Of a stretch of DNA of 64,000 nucleotides, positions 12,001-27,000 are shown piece after piece. Made by a program: the position numbers and the translations under genes. Origin of the DNA: Sipunculus nudus (lineage: Eukaryota; Annelida; Sipuncula; Golfingiida; Sipunculidae); the NCBI GenBank assembly GCA_026874595.1, contig CM049309.1, positions 56,161,926 through 56,225,925 of the forward strand, in the 5' to 3' direction. Each line of letters starts with the position of its first letter. Position 1 is the first letter of the stretch. The notes under the pieces were generated by a model. The model saw only the letters and a list, made by a program, of their open reading frames with translations, was not told the origin of the DNA and ran no database searches.

Positions 12001-15000
12001 CATTTTTTTGTGGCTGTTGATGCAGAGTTAATTTCACCTGCTCTATTTTACCTTCCTTTACCTTTAGACAAGTTCATTGTTGAAATTAAAAATTAATGAT
12101 TGATCTTCATATAACTGTCTTAAAGCTTTTGTAATGTTTTATATATATATTAATGACCTGTGAAATAGTAAAGTAATTTGTAATAATATACTCATCTTTG
12201 AACTCAATAGGTGAGAACTGTGGGACAGAAGTGACCTCCTGCTCACCTAACCCCTGCAAGTATAATGGTGACTGTTATGAAGATTCGCTCGGAGTGTTCT
12301 GTGTGTGTGATTCCCAGTATGAAGGTCTGTTCTGTCAGTGGAAGCAGGGAGTGTGCAGCCCCAATCCCTGTCAGCATCAGGCTCAGTGCTGGCAGCTTCA
12401 TGGCCAGCCTGTCTGTGACTGTCCACGTGGATACCAGGTATATTTATATAAGATCTTTTTTATAACTGCATGAGTGTGTGCTCATAGTCATATTGACACA
12501 AATGTTAATGGAAATACAGCAAAGTGATTATGATGTTGAACATGTGAATGTCAGAACTAGCTGTATACTGTATTGAATTTTTAACAAATCAACCAGCTGT
12601 ATAATGTTTTTAGTTTTAACTAAGGTACATTTTAAGACCCAGTCAGACTTTAATTATGTGTTGGCTCTTTAATTGTGTCCTTGTGTTAGATCATGTCAGG
12701 ATGGTATATCATTTGTATAGTATTCTATATGTTCTATATATTATAGACAGCAGGAACACTTCACATTTGCAAAGTTTTGTTGTTGCCTTTTACCATTTCC
12801 CATTGTATCATTTTATTTTCTAGGATGTTAATCTACCTATAAGTCCTGGAGCAGTTAAGGTTATTTGACTGTTAATTTAATGCACAGGGAAAGCGCTGTG
12901 GTCAGAGGGTTCAAGGCTGCACCCCCAACCCCTGTAATGGAGGAAGCTGTGTGGAGGGATTTAAAGGCCAGTTTCAGTGTACCTGCCCTCCTGGTCTGAT
13001 TGGTGACAGGTGTACAGTGCAAGATCCATGTATAGGTAAAACCAGTTGCTTAGTTCAGGTAGCTGTATAGAAAAAAAATTTGTTTTATTTGTAAACATAA
13101 TTGTGAGCTGTTTCTGTATTAATGAGAATTTTCTCTGTTAAAGTTTATACGCCAGAGTAAGCCAACCGAAAATTTTTCCCTTATTGGGTCTATTATCGCC
13201 CATCCCGCCTTGTTCCCGTGTATCTAGGTCACACTTCCGCTTCCTGTAATCACATTTTTCTTCTGGCGTCAGCCATGATGGACGTGTGATCCCGCGCTGC
13301 GAGATTCTTCCACTGTTGAGTTTGTACGGTTGAGTTTGCCAACTGACTGTAAGTTGTGTTTCTTTTCCCTTGCCCGCCATGGAGAACCCCACTTACTGTG
13401 TCTCTTGTGGTTCTGTAATCCCGGGTTGGGATTCCCACCCCACTTGCTTCCATTACGCACCAACAATGACTCCTGCCGGGGTACGGCGGATCCTTGTTTT
13501 TATTGCCTAACCTGGACTTCAGACAAGTGGGCTTTGTTCCAGGCTGGGACTCATTCCCCTGTAGTTGGGGGTTCCCCCTCCACGCTTCCTTTGTCTGGCC
13601 CCGTGGTTGTCTCCGGGGGGGGGGGGGGGGGGGGAGCCTGCCCTGGGTGACCGCACCACGGCCATGTTGCGTTCCCCGTCCGTTCCCGCCGGTCCTGTTT
13701 CCTCACCAGTGGTTTCGACTGTAAAGTCGTTACTTTCTCATACTCGCAAACGGAAATCTTCCCCCGTTCCCGCGGCCTCCCGTTCAGACGGCCCGTCTGC
13801 TTATTCCATATTACATAAATTGTCTCGATTCTGCTCATCACTTATGTCGTATCTAGACGTTCCGTTTCGACCCGACTCCGTCTGCCCAGCGCCCTCACCG
13901 GTTCCCTCGGTGCTTTCTCCCCGGCCGTTCTCTTCGCCCCAGGCTCCTCGCCGGCTTCCTTCCTTAACCCCGGGGCCGGCCGGGGCCGTCCCGCTGGTTC
14001 GCCCGGACCTTCCTGGTGTGCAGGTAAGTGCGTCAGTCCCTCCTGCCTCCGTTTCCGTGCAGCCGGCCTCACCTCCGGTAACTCTGTCTGCCGCCGTTCC
14101 TGCCCGGCCAGCCGGCTCTTTATTTCTGTTACCGTCTGCTGTGCTGCCTGCGGCTCCGGTTCCTGGGTCTTCCCGGATGGTCCCTGCTGCTGCTCGGTCC
14201 TCGGCTACCTGTTTCCAGCCTCCGGTCGTTCTGGCTCAGCCGGTCTCTCTGGATCCCCCATCCTGGGGTTCTCCAGCGTCCCCGTCTTCTCCTTCTGCCG
14301 ATCCCGCCCTGGCACATGATCAGTGGTCGGAGATCGCGCTGCAACGCCAGGCTTGGCGTACGTGCAAGTCTGCGCTTCAGGACCTCGTGGCTACCTCCAC
14401 CCAGGAGGCTAACCCCAGTGGTCCGAAGTTCCGTAGGTTACAACCTCGGTCTTCCTCGGCGTCGGCGGCAGGATCATATTTGAATCCTGCCGCCCTTCAA
14501 TCACCCTCCTCAGGGGTTGAAAATTGTATCTTATTACGCCGCACGGCTTGCATTCAGTCCTTGAAGCACTTAAAGCCGGAGCTCACTCAGGCGGAGTTGA
14601 CCGAGCTTTATGCTCAACCTTTTACCGGAATTCGATCTGTTCGATTTTCCATCTCCCCCAGTTCTCGTTCCTACCGCGACAAGTCTACGTCACCCTCGCG
14701 ACCGCCTCCCGGAGATGCCGCCGTCCGGGTGGTCTCACCGGTTTCTCTTTGCCTTTCCGGCGCCTCATCTCCTCCGCCGTGTCCTTCTCTGCTTGTCCAG
14801 CGCGGATCAGACGACCCTCCTTCTCATCCTACCGTTTCATCCTGCGGCTCCTTGGTTTCCTCTGTGGCGCTCTCTTCTCTCTCGCCCCCCGCTTCTACTG
14901 CCGCTCCGCTTCATGCTTCCGTCGTTACCTCGAGCGCATCCCCCATTTCGGTTGTGCCCTCTCTGCGCATGCGTGCTCTCCTCGGACACCTCAAGGATCA

Positions 15001-18000
15001 GGGCATTTCAAGTCCGGCTGCTCTCCTTGCCTCGGCTCCCCGTCGCCGTGCTTCGGACCACATCTATGACTCCTGGTGGCGTCTCTTCCACGAGTGGGCG
15101 TCTTCACGCGGACTCTCCCCCTTAGATCCGTCGCTTGCGGTGGTTTTAGATTTTTTTGTGTACTCACTGCAGGATAAACATTTATCCTATCCCTCTCTGC
15201 TTGGCTAACGTGCTGCCCTGCTTTCTGTGCTCCGTCCGCTGGGTCACAATCGTGTCCTTCATCATCCGTTGGTGTCGGATTTTCTCAAAGGGGTTCATGC
15301 CCGTGCGTCTCGTCCTTGGTATGTTGCGCCTTCCTGGCGCCTGGACATCATCGTACGTCACCTCCGGTAACCCCCTTATGAACCGCTGCGTTCGGCCCAT
15401 CTTCTTCGTTTATCTCGGAAGACGGTTTTCCCCCTCGCTCTTGCCTCAGCCGGTCGCCGCTCTGAGCTTCATGCCCTCGTGGCTGATTGGAAATTCACGC
15501 AAATTGCGGCCAACGGTTCGTCGGCCACCCTCCATTTTCCTCCGGACTTTTATAGAAAGAACCAAAATTTTGATGATCCTCCATCTGCTTGGCACGTTCC
15601 GGCCCTCCCTAACGGTCAGTACCGCTATGGGGCTACCAATTGCCCGGTTCGTGCGTTACGCTATTATCTTAAAGCTACTCATTCTTTGCGGGGGGGGGGG
15701 GGGGGGGGGGGGGGGGGCGCAAGAAGTTATTAATTTCTACCAAAGTCACCACTTCCAATAAGGAGATTAGCCCTATCACCATCAGTGCGTGGCTCAAAGC
15801 TACTATCGTCGCCGCCTATGAATCTGCTTCTCCGTCCACCTTAGCACAACTTCACATCAAGGCTCATGACATTCGAGCTCTTTCTACTTCCTTGGCTCAT
15901 CTCTCAGGGATCTCACCGAATCAATTGGTCAAGAAGGGCTACTGGAAATCCCCATCAACTTTCACACGCTTTTATCTCAAAGATGTTCAGCTCCAGGCTT
16001 CGGGCCTTTACTCCCTGGGCCCTGTGATCGCGGCGGGTGAGATCCTCCAATTTTCCAGGCCATCTTCGTCCTCTACGTCTGTTCCACCGCCGACGTCGTC
16101 TACTGCGCCATCCCAGCACTGAGGTTCTCCTCGTTCCATCGTTACAGGTAGGTGCTCCCTCCCCAAGGGTTGTCTGTTCTTTTCTCATTAATACAGAAAC
16201 AGCTCACAATTATGTTTACGTAATAAAACCCCCCCATTCCCTCCCTGTGAATGGTGGTTTTGTTAGTAAACTGTTGTGAGCTTTTCTGTATTACAAACAT
16301 CGCTCCCTCCCAGTCCACTTCCTTCCCCCTTTGAGAAATGTGATTACAGGAAGCGGAAGTGTGACCTAGATACACGGGAACGAGGCGGGATGGGCGATAA
16401 TAGGCCCAATAAGGGAAAAATTTTCGGTTGGCTTACTCTGGCGTATAAACTTTAACAGAGAAAATTCTCATTAATACAGAAAAGCTCACAACAGTTAACT
16501 AACAAAACCACCATTCACAGGGAGGGAATGGGGGGGTTTTAAAAAAATTGGTAACTTTTAAAGTCCCTTCCGTCTCGTGTTATCATCACATCGGTTCATA
16601 GTTTTGACTTTTCTGCTGCAGTTAATTATTAACATTTCTGGTTCAACAATCTCAGATCTCACTGTTTCATACCAACATGAAAATGCAGAAATATATCCAG
16701 ATGTTTTTCTCAGAGTCCACTATTGGTTGAGTCCCAAAATTGATAGGAAATGTATGTATAACCACAATGTTTCCTTTAAAAGATGTATTTTTCATGTACT
16801 TAAATTTAAAGAAGTTTAATATATACCAATGCAGTTTCTTAAAAATTGTTATTGGTATACTTCATCACAACACTTGACCAGTGCTTTCAATAACCTCTAT
16901 GTGTGTGCCCTAATGTAAATGTTTATCTTACTTTATTACTGAATATTAATTGCTTTGTGTGTGTTTTAGTGTCTAGGCCATGTCAGAATGGAGGCACATG
17001 TGTGACATACAGAGATTCTTACATTTGTGCCTGCTCAGCATTGTATTCTGGCCGTCACTGTGAGGAGGTGCTGCCTCAGCCTAATGTGACTGATCCATGT
17101 AAAGCAGAGCTGTGTCAGAATGACGCCACCTGTCACAGCATTGGATCAGCTTACAGGTAAAACAGGTTGAGCAAAGTATTCACACCAATCAGAATTAGTC
17201 ATTTTGAATACAGTATTTGAAAGTAAATTATTGTATTTTTAAATTTGAAAAAGTACCATGTATTTGTAATTGCCATATAACACCAGTAATAAATGCCACA
17301 GGTAGTCCTTAGGTACCTTATATAGACCAAAGTATTGTTAGACTCTCATGATAGTGTCCATTTAATCAGTAACTGTTTTGTTTGATATGCTACTAGAGCA
17401 TACAAATTACATGTTTTCATAATTTTATCATTTTTTGGTTGGAAATATCTGTATTTATACCTGTAAGCTGATGGTATAAGATGGTAACCAATTATTTTCA
17501 TTCCGTGCCAGGTGTGAATGCCAAGCCACTTTCACTGGTCAGCACTGCGAGACTGGAATCAACAGCCCATGTAATGGTAAGACACAGATGTATAAGTGCA
17601 AATCATGTAAAATATTATGTCAAGTTTATTACAATAAAAATAGACTCATTGCATACCCACCATAATGATGATCTTTCATCATGTATTTGCTGATGGTAAA
17701 TGTTGTAGCAGGTTTTTTGCTGTTCATTATGCCACTGCTTGGGCAGTTCTGTAAGTGATATGTAGATTGCAGCAGCAGTCTTATTATAGGAATCAAGCAT
17801 TTATCTTACATTTGTTTATAAACTAAAAATAATTGATGAAGAATTAAGGAAATAGGAAAAGATTGATGCTCTCACCCTTTTGTTTTACTGAATTGTTCAT
17901 GATCAAAATAACCTAATGGCTTTTCCTGTAAATCAATTATTCCTTACTAGGTTAAAAACCAGATTGAAAGGTCTTTGCATTTGTAAAAAATACTGACAGT

Positions 18001-21000
18001 TTTTAGATCTGGTATTCAGTGTGTTCATTGAAACAAATCATGCAATAAATTTTTCTGACTGATATGCTGTTTTGTGTGTTCAGGTGTAGATTGCAGTGGA
18101 AATGGCAGGTGCATCCCCAGAGGTGCTGATGGATATCATTGTCTGTGTAGTCCTCAGTATACAGGCAGAGACTGTTCTGTACGGGTTTGTGATGTCATGG
18201 TCTGTAGTAATGGAGGAATCTGTGTTACTACCAATAATGGTCAGCACTGTTCATGTCCTGCTGGTTGGGCTGGAAAGCTTTGTGAAATAAGTGAGTGGTT
18301 TGTGTGTAAAAATTTGTTTCCTATTGTGATCATTCAACAAAACAGCTTTCCTTGAAATTAAATTCACCTTGTCACAATGAAAATCACAGCAGTAACAACC
18401 AATAATGTGAAATGTTTTAATTAACAGAGGTAAATGGAAACCAAGGGAAAATCTGTCATTTATAGAGCATACAAATAAGTTAATAACTGATCAAGGTGTA
18501 CTCATTTCATGAAAACTTGACAGATATCTGCTGCACCTCTGATTCAGTATAAACAGCAGATATACACTAGAATAAAAGGTAGATTTTTATTATGTAAAGT
18601 AAGTAGCAGAACCAACAGTTTAATCAGTAGTAAAACTTTACAAAATGTTCCTTGAAACTACTGTTTTCCTATATATTGCTGTATCCTTTTCAGCCTCGCC
18701 CTTTTACTGTTGGATATGGTGTCTGAGTTCTAAATGTGTGTTACAAGATGTTAATCTTTCAGGTACCGCTGAACTAGAGCCACAGTTTAATGGGACATCT
18801 GCGGTGGAGTTTGAGCCCCTGACTGGCACCTCTGTAGCTACTTCTGTCTCTGTGCTGCTGAACCCCATCAGTCAAGATGGCTTACTGATCTATACAGATC
18901 TTCAGCAAGGGGATGCCAACAGAGATTTCATGGCATTAGGCCTGGAGGGAGGCAGGCCTACTGTACAAGTTAATCTGGGTTAGTATAAAGGACACACCTT
19001 AAGTAACAGAAGTTTATATACTTGGTACCTGTTGAGATAAATTTCTCCCCATACAGATTTTGTCTTCAGGATATCTTAGGCCAAAAATAATAAAATGTAT
19101 GGTTCTCAGGCACTGTCCCATCAATTCCCCCCCCCCCATCAAAACATTTTATTTTGATTTTCATCTTTCAAGAAGATAAAATAATACAATTTTGATAAGC
19201 TTTCCTTTGTTATGTTGTGCTTTTACCTCTTTAGAAAAAAAAATTATGTTATTATCATGCTTTTCCCTGATCATATGACATTTTTATTGAAACATACAAA
19301 AAAAAGGTATTAAAAAAATGCACGCCCAGTGTCGCCCTCACTGATTTCTGATAAATAATTTCTGATTTTTTTATACAGGATCTGGTCCCCTGCTCCTTCA
19401 GCTTCCCATACCAGTATCATTGAACCAATGGCAGAGAATTTTTGTGAACAGAACAGGCCAGGATGTAGTGATCATGATGGATGGAGAGATAGTAAGAGGG
19501 AAGACACCCGGGTCTAGCTGGGGCCTGTCTGTTGATGGACCAGTTCTGGTTGGTGGTGCCAGCAACTGGACCAGGTTACATTCACAGCTAAGGTTCAGCA
19601 CTGGGTTTGTTGGATGTCTTCATAGTGTGAAGGTATGGTATATCAGAGAGTCTGAGGTTGCTATAATCTGATGTTCTGCAATGAATCTGTATCGTTTTAT
19701 GACTATGATGTTATGACATTGTTACTCAACATAATTATCTATTATAAAATTTATTAATTTTATCAAGTGAATGACCATTGCTCCCTTGATATGATATCAG
19801 GGTTTATTAATCACAAGAAGATATAAAGACAAGTTCCCAGGTGAAGCCTACTGGGTACCTAGTTTAGAATAGCACAGGAGTGAAGTTGCAATTTAAGCCT
19901 ACCTGGACGGAAAAGCAGAGCAGTAATGTTGCAAATTAAGCATACCTGAACAAAAAGCAGAGCAGTAAAATTGCAATTTAAGCCTACCTGGGCAAGAAAA
20001 ACAGTTAAAAGTTACAATTTAAGCCTACCTGGGCAAAGAGGGGGAGCAGTAAACTTGATTAAAATATTGCAGGAACCCTGTGTCAGAGAACTAGCTGTGT
20101 CTCAGATCTGCAAGACATCAGTCCCATCTTATAGTCCTGTTGCCATGGATCCTTTACATATTACTAAATTATAAAATTTTTATTACAGATAGGTGTGTAC
20201 CAGTCAGTCTTGTTGCCATGGAGCCATGCATTGAGATCTTCTGGTATAACTCACTGTTCCTCTAGTCCATGTTCCTCATCACCATGTGGTGGACCTGTCC
20301 GAGGTCTCTGTCAGCTACAGCCACCAGCCAACTACAGCTGTCTGTGTAAAACAGGATACACAGGAACCTGGTGTAACCAAAGTAAGGGCAGGGGTAAACA
20401 GGAAATTCTTTGAAGATGAAGAAATATAAGAATTTGTTTAATGTCTAACTGGATTTATCAAGGTGTCATGAAAATGTATTTATAAGGTGATAATGTTATT
20501 ACCTAATTAAGACTAGAAGAATTATGAGGATTGACAAAATGCTTTTTAGCCCTCAGCCCTTAGGCTGATGGGCTATTTTTGTCTGTCCATCCGTCCGTCT
20601 GGCGTCCATTAACTTTTACCTTATGAGCGGGAAATCTCTAAAAGGATTCACTGTAGGAATTTTATTTCCTTGGTGAAGATGTACATAGACAAAATCTTGG
20701 TCAAGTTCGAAGATGGGTGACCTTGACTTATTTTTCTATGTTTTAGAGCCGATTATAGAAAAACACTTAGAAGCTTATTTCTCAGGAACCATTGGGTGGA
20801 TTTTCACAAAAATTACTATAATTTTAGGGAGTGATAGTCTGTACCTACTTCACTAGTATAGGTGCGCAACCTATGATTTCTGATTTTTTTATGAATTTTT
20901 TTCGGATTTTTTGTCTTCGGCCTTGTGAGCAGGATAACTTTAAAAGGATTCACCGTAGGAATTTTATTTCTTCAGTGCTGATGCATATTTACAAAATCTT

Positions 21001-24000
21001 GGTAATGTTCAAGGATGGGTGACCTTGACCTACTTTTCAAGGTAACATAGCTTAGAATAGAGTAAAACTTTGGAGCTTATTTCTCAGGAAGCATTTTGAG
21101 GATTGTTATGAAACATGGAACAGACCTCTCCAGTTTAAATTTATAACTGAAACATGTGCAGATATACATCCATGTGAGAACAGATATTTCGTACTTGTTA
21201 CCGTTACCGCCTATAAACACTGTTCTTTTGGCTGAACGCCTTTGTCAGCTTCTGCTGATATTCTAGTTAAGCTTGAAATTAGGAAATATTGTTTCCTGTG
21301 TAAAGTTCATATTTTTACAATTTTTTGGGAATAGATTTTTGGAGTGTAAACAGTTAAAGCAGTGCCAGAAGGATTAATTGATAAAATATAATGAAAGAAT
21401 TTTCATCTTATTGTTGTTTTGTTATCAGTATATTATGACAATGGCCATATCAGTTGAATTATTTCAGGCATTACCATTTAATTAGACTTTTTTTTAGGCC
21501 ATCAGGAAATACAAATATTTGTTGATAGAAACATAAAGCTACCTTGAGTAAACAATAACCTTGCATGATCCTAGTACAATTTATGATGTATAAGAGTATC
21601 ACGCTGTAGGAAAAACTACAGAGGCTGTTTGTCCTGTCTTGTATTCACTTTAATTTTCATTGCTTCTCATTGCTTTCTGTTCAGCTGAGGTGGTGACTGT
21701 GCCGTCACTTACTGGAGGTGGTTACATGGAGCTGACAAATATACTACCTCCAGTTGATGACATTCTGGTTACCATGATGATAAGGCCCCGCAGTCCAGGA
21801 GGAATTTTATTGTTCAACCAGAGAATAAATGATTACATTGGTATGTCAAAACATGTCATGCCTACTCAGGTGTAATTGGCAGAACTGTTACACCTTGATT
21901 TAACACGTATTCATAATAACACACTACTAAGACTGACACGTCCTTGCACATCCTTGCAGAAGATTTCTCTTGTTCTTAAAGACAAGACCTGTACCTGTAA
22001 GAAATTCTTAACAAGATTGATCATAATTGTTTTCTGAGCATTATAATATTTTTTTGGGGAAATGAAATATTGAGCCATTTATTTTAGCTCTGGCAGGGAA
22101 CTTAAAACATATAAGCTATAACAGTATTATGAAAAGCAACCACACCCTGTCAAAAGTTAATAAATTTCACATGAATGAAATGCTGGCAGGTTAGATTTGT
22201 ACTAGTAGCCTGTAGGATCAAAGTATTTTTCTTCAACCAAAGAAGACATTTTCAAGAAAAATGTTGGCATTTCAATATTTTTTCCAGGGGTTTATTTGAA
22301 TGATGACAACACAGTTGATGTCATCACTGACCTGGGATCAGGTCCAGCCACCATCACCAGTGTGGACACAGTCCTCTTAAACGCCTGGAACACAGTGGAA
22401 GTTAGGCATTCTGGGAGGTCAACATCAGTAAAGGTCAATGATGGTCAGGTCACACAGGGGTCAGGGGTTGGTCCCAGTAGGAGCCTGGAGGTTGACAAGA
22501 CAATATACCTGGGTGGTGTCCCAGAATATGTTGAGCTACCAGCAGACATAGTTATGAACAGAGGTCAGTTCAGCATCATCTATCCTTGTTCACTCTGTTA
22601 ATACCTGTTCATTATTCAAATGAATTATGCTTTTCTAAGCAGGATAGGTCTGGAATTAACTCCTTTTATTTATTATGATAATTACAAGAATTTAACTCTG
22701 AGCTTCACGGATAAGTAGTAAATTGATAGATACATGCATTGCTCTTAAGATTGTGGATGGAGTTTGCTTATATTTAATTAAAGGACTGTCAGGAGTGTGT
22801 GATGTGGAGCCAGAGGATATATAAATAGACTAAATGAATGTTGCTAAAACAGTCAGCAAATTGAATTTTCTTCATGGTTATTAAAACAACTGTTTAACCA
22901 CTTCACTTTCCATACCTGCAGAAACAAATTAAAATAGGGCAAGTTTTGGTCACTACATGCTGTATGTTGTTTGGGTCATCATGAGTTTCTCTATTGGGAA
23001 TTATACATTTATATGTATAATGGATCAGTTAATTACTGAACTGAAAAGACCACTTAATTAGTGCAAGATTAGTACAGTCTGGTGGTTTTAATTGAAACTT
23101 TAAAGAAAAATTAATAAAACTGAGATCAACAGTTGCTAATTATGACTGAGCTGCAAGATGCCACAGAACAGTTTTATGGTGCCCACTGCCCAGATGTCTT
23201 CAACACCAGATTAATTAATGGAAGAAAATTTTCATTACTTTCTTCATATGGATCGAGGTTTCATCTACTTTGTTTTGGATGCAGGGTTCCATGGCTGTGT
23301 ACAGAGCTTGGCTGTGCAGGGCACTGATGTTGATTTGTCAAAGGTTACAGATGGTCTGGCAGTCAGCCAGTGTCTGCTACCTGTGTGTGAAGGAAACAAA
23401 TGTGCTAGTGGTGCCATCTGCAGCCCAGAGCCCTCATCAAACACAGGTTACACCTGTGTCTGTCCAGCTGGTAAAACAGGTCAGTATTGATAATAATATG
23501 AACCATGTCTCTGTATAAACAGAACTGTGTATTCATACTAAGTAAACTGTTATAGTAAAATCAGAAAGTGTCCTGAGATATTTAAATCAGCATGAAAACT
23601 TTCCATAAAGTTAGACAATACGGTATACACAACTAATGTGCAAACTGGAAATATGTTTTGTAGTTGATAAAGTACACAACTGCAGTAAAAAACAGTAATT
23701 TGCCTTTTATGTAAAATGTGGTTATTATATATGATACAGAAATTGTAGCTTACACTTTTACATTTTCTTCTGCACTTTTCTTCCTCATCTGAAGTGTTTA
23801 TCCTGTTCTCAGGAACCCTGTGTGATTCTCATGTCTGTGACCAGCACAACTGTACCAACCAGGGCACCTGCTTTGTCGGCCAGTCCGGGAAAGCTGCCTG
23901 CCTGTGTCCTGTTGGTTACATGGGGGATGTGTGTCAGACAGGTGTGTATTCTGCTTTCAGATATGACATAATCTAATATATGTCACAGTTTACTGACACA

Positions 24001-27000
24001 ACACACAAACATATTGGATTGCCTGTCAAAATGTCTCATCAGAAAAACCGCTGAGATATTGTGGCAATCACAGTTTAATTTTTCATTGCTATATCACAAG
24101 AAAATTTCTCTCTGAGAAAGAAATGTTTAGTGTTCTGACTGTATGTGAAGCTATAGACGCTTTGCAAATTTTCCCCGGGAGCTGATAGCAGGATAGTATT
24201 AAAGTTTTAACTGAAGATAGTTGAAGGAAACTTTAGCATTTGCATCTTTTTTATATTAAAACTGTAGCATCATTCATATGCATTTATATACACTTATAAT
24301 TACGGTGTAGCTCATCTTATGTGAATTAAGAAGTAAATTTTAAAAGGATACTTCATTGTTTACAAGATGTTTAACTAAGGCAAGGATCCTTTGGACAACA
24401 GCCATTGGTACTCCAGATGTAATGGTCTTAAAAAAATTAATATACTTGTGATTATATATGTTCAGTGGTTTATATATAAAATAACAGACTAACTACTAAG
24501 TCTACAATATATGTAAAAGTGAGTGATTATTGACTTTGCACTAACCAGATGGCTGCCTGCTATTCATTCAGCTTTCAGCTTTACCATGGCAGAGTTTACA
24601 AACCAAAGCTTTCTAGCTTTTAACAAGACTCTGTTTGTTGGGTATGTATAAGGAATGCTTCACAGGCCTGGGTATACGTTTATGTGTTACACTCATGGTC
24701 TTATTTTTTCTCCACCCTGATTCATCTGTATCTGAAGCATTTAATGAAAATCAGCTAGAATACTCGGCCTCTGAGTCCTGACACAATGCTCTTTTATCAT
24801 TCATGCAAATCTGGAGATATTTTTTTCTTTGGATCCGATGGACAAATTCACAACACCTCTTGTGTAAAGTGGATTACATTTATCTCAAAGAACCTACCAT
24901 ACATTCTCAGTTCGTTCAACTAGAAGATATAATTAGAGCAAAGGTCTAATTAATTAGACTGGTACCCTGCACTATCATGATTCTCTGCCATGATTGGCTG
25001 AGAGCAGTAGATATTTACAAATCTAAGGTCTTTTCCATTCAGTGCAGTCCTGTCATAATAAACCTAGACAAATTGGCAACCTCCAGGAAATCGACAATGT
25101 GGCAGATGAGAGAAGATACATTTTTTCACTCCAGCTACTGGAAGTGGGATATTTTTCCTTCCAGCTATAGAAATTTTGTGCATTTGAATGGATTTAATTA
25201 AGAAAAATGTTTAAAAGAAAATACAGTTTTTAAATTTTAACAGAATTTGAACTGATTGAGTATGTATGTACATATAGTAGGTAACAGTATTTGATATTTC
25301 TATACAAATGAGATAAAAACCGGAATTAACTAATCATGCGTACTTGGATGTAACTTGATATACAGCTTAAAGTTTATTGGTCAGCATACAGATGAATCAA
25401 CTAGCAGCTTAAACTTTTCCCCATGTGAAGGGGCTGTACCCTTTTTTTCAGTTAAATGACACAAAGTGACATCTGTGGAGGGAAAATCTGACACCATTTA
25501 CGTTACTGCCACTTTCATACATTACTGGCAGTAGATAGTCACTGTTGATGTTACATATTGTATCAGTTTTCACCTTTCAGGTATAATAGACTGGAAAGAC
25601 AGATCACTCTTTATTTGTGATTTCTTTCATCCCTTTTCTTAATTTGGAAGAGTGGGACACAGGAATGTTTATGGTCACCTTTTATGTTGTTAGTTATCAC
25701 AGTACCGTAGTAAGGCAAGGGTTTCAATGTTTTTGTTTATACTCATCAAAATGTACAACTACATGTTTTATAATAGATATGATAAATCTCAAAAGCACTG
25801 ATTATTTAAGATGAAACTTTACCAAGAGATTATTCATTCTATAAAAGCACCTGATGTATCTCATTAAATAACCATGAGATACAGTGTGTCTCATATGAAA
25901 GTGCAAATGCATACCTTAGGGACACAAGGAAAGTACTGCTACCACAATGTCTTGTTTGTAATTGGAAAATGGATGAACACAATGTTTAGATTCAAGATAC
26001 AACAGTTCATATTGTATGGTATACAACAGGAACTTGTGTTGTGTGTCAGTGTGCCCATTATTTCATTTTGTAAGCTGATTACAATTGTTTTTATACCTTT
26101 TGGAAGATAACATTTTGACCAGGCAGTAATGCCATGCATGTATAAGGAACAGTTCTGCTGATTAATTATATCTATAGAAAAAAAAGTTTGAGTTGAGATG
26201 TCTTGTTTTTATGTGTATATTATACTGATTTATAAATATAGCTGTTGAACATTACAGAGATGGCTATGCCGCAGTACAGATGATTTTCAGGTCGCGCAGG
26301 TCAGAGGCCATGCTGCTGTGGCACGGACATGTAGGTTTGATTCTTTGATTACTGCATCATTTATGTATAATTAGTGATCATCATTTCTGGAATGTTTGCC
26401 TGGGTGTGTATTTGACTCATTAGGTACCTTACATAACTGCAGTAATAAACCACTAATGCTAAATGTATATGAAAAGTAGTTTCATTTGTCAGAATCCTGA
26501 CATGTACATTTATTTTTGCACATGATAAATTACTCAAGAGTTGTTATATGAGCATTTAAGGGGTTTATAAAAGTTTATAAATAAACAATATATATGATAT
26601 AAAGCACCTTTCCAAAACATATGTGTGTGTATATATATATATATATATAATACAGGATTATTCTTTCAGGCATTTGGAACTTTCCTGTCCCTGGGAGTGA
26701 AAATGGGAGTCCTCCAAATGAGGTGAATAATAAATGAGTATTATTAGTATCCCTACATTCTTTCACATTGAGTTGAGATTTATTTGAAAATAAAATTATG
26801 ACATCAGGTTTAACTAGTATACCTCATTCCTAAATAAAAAATACCCCCCCCCCTCCCCCCCCCCCCCCAGTAGCCAGGAGCATGTATGCTGTGTCAAGAT
26901 TAGATCAAATGTGAGCCTTTTGCCCATTTATATACATATGACAGTTACATTTACATTTATATGCTGGCAAGAGTACCAGTTTATATACAAAAGAATAAAG

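Larger units (their letters stand above)
10165..12887 (+). other. Introns between exons 9 and 13
   Basis: AT-rich introns of about 450 to 730 bp separating exons 9 to 13. Nothing beyond splice sites was recognised; no exon relics are obvious. Confidence 0.5.
13091..16540 (+). mobile_element. DIRS-type tyrosine-recombinase retroelement, defective
   Basis: A 3.45-kb insertion in the intron between exons 13 and 14. Near-identical inverted repeats of about 155-165 bp sit at both ends. Near the right end is an internal complementary region (16184-16290) that matches the reverse complement of the left tip joined to that of the right tip, the hallmark of DIRS elements, which integrate through a circular intermediate. 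Inside are a gag-like frame and a tyrosine recombinase, both broken. No reverse transcriptase, RNase H or methylase frame is visible, so it is probably an internally deleted, non-autonomous copy. It is GC-richer than the host intron. Confidence 0.85.
17577..19378 (+). other. Introns around exons 15-18
   Basis: AT-rich introns interrupted by exons 16 and 17. The only landmark is a short C-run at 19127-19137; no mobile element was recognised. Confidence 0.5.
21841..24571 (+). other. Introns between exons 20 and 24
   Basis: Four AT-rich introns separated by exons 21-23. No further exon with LamG or EGF character and no clear repeat was found in them. Confidence 0.5.

Noticed and set aside
13565-15208. 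547-codon frame as a host gene
   Set aside because: It lies wholly within the DIRS inverted repeats and leads into the tyrosine recombinase; it is element sequence.
16577-16819. Frame starting with a signal-peptide-like hydrophobic stretch
   Set aside because: It sits in the intron just after the DIRS element. The gene model reads across this intron in phase from 13035 to 16970, and the frame has no promoter or domain.
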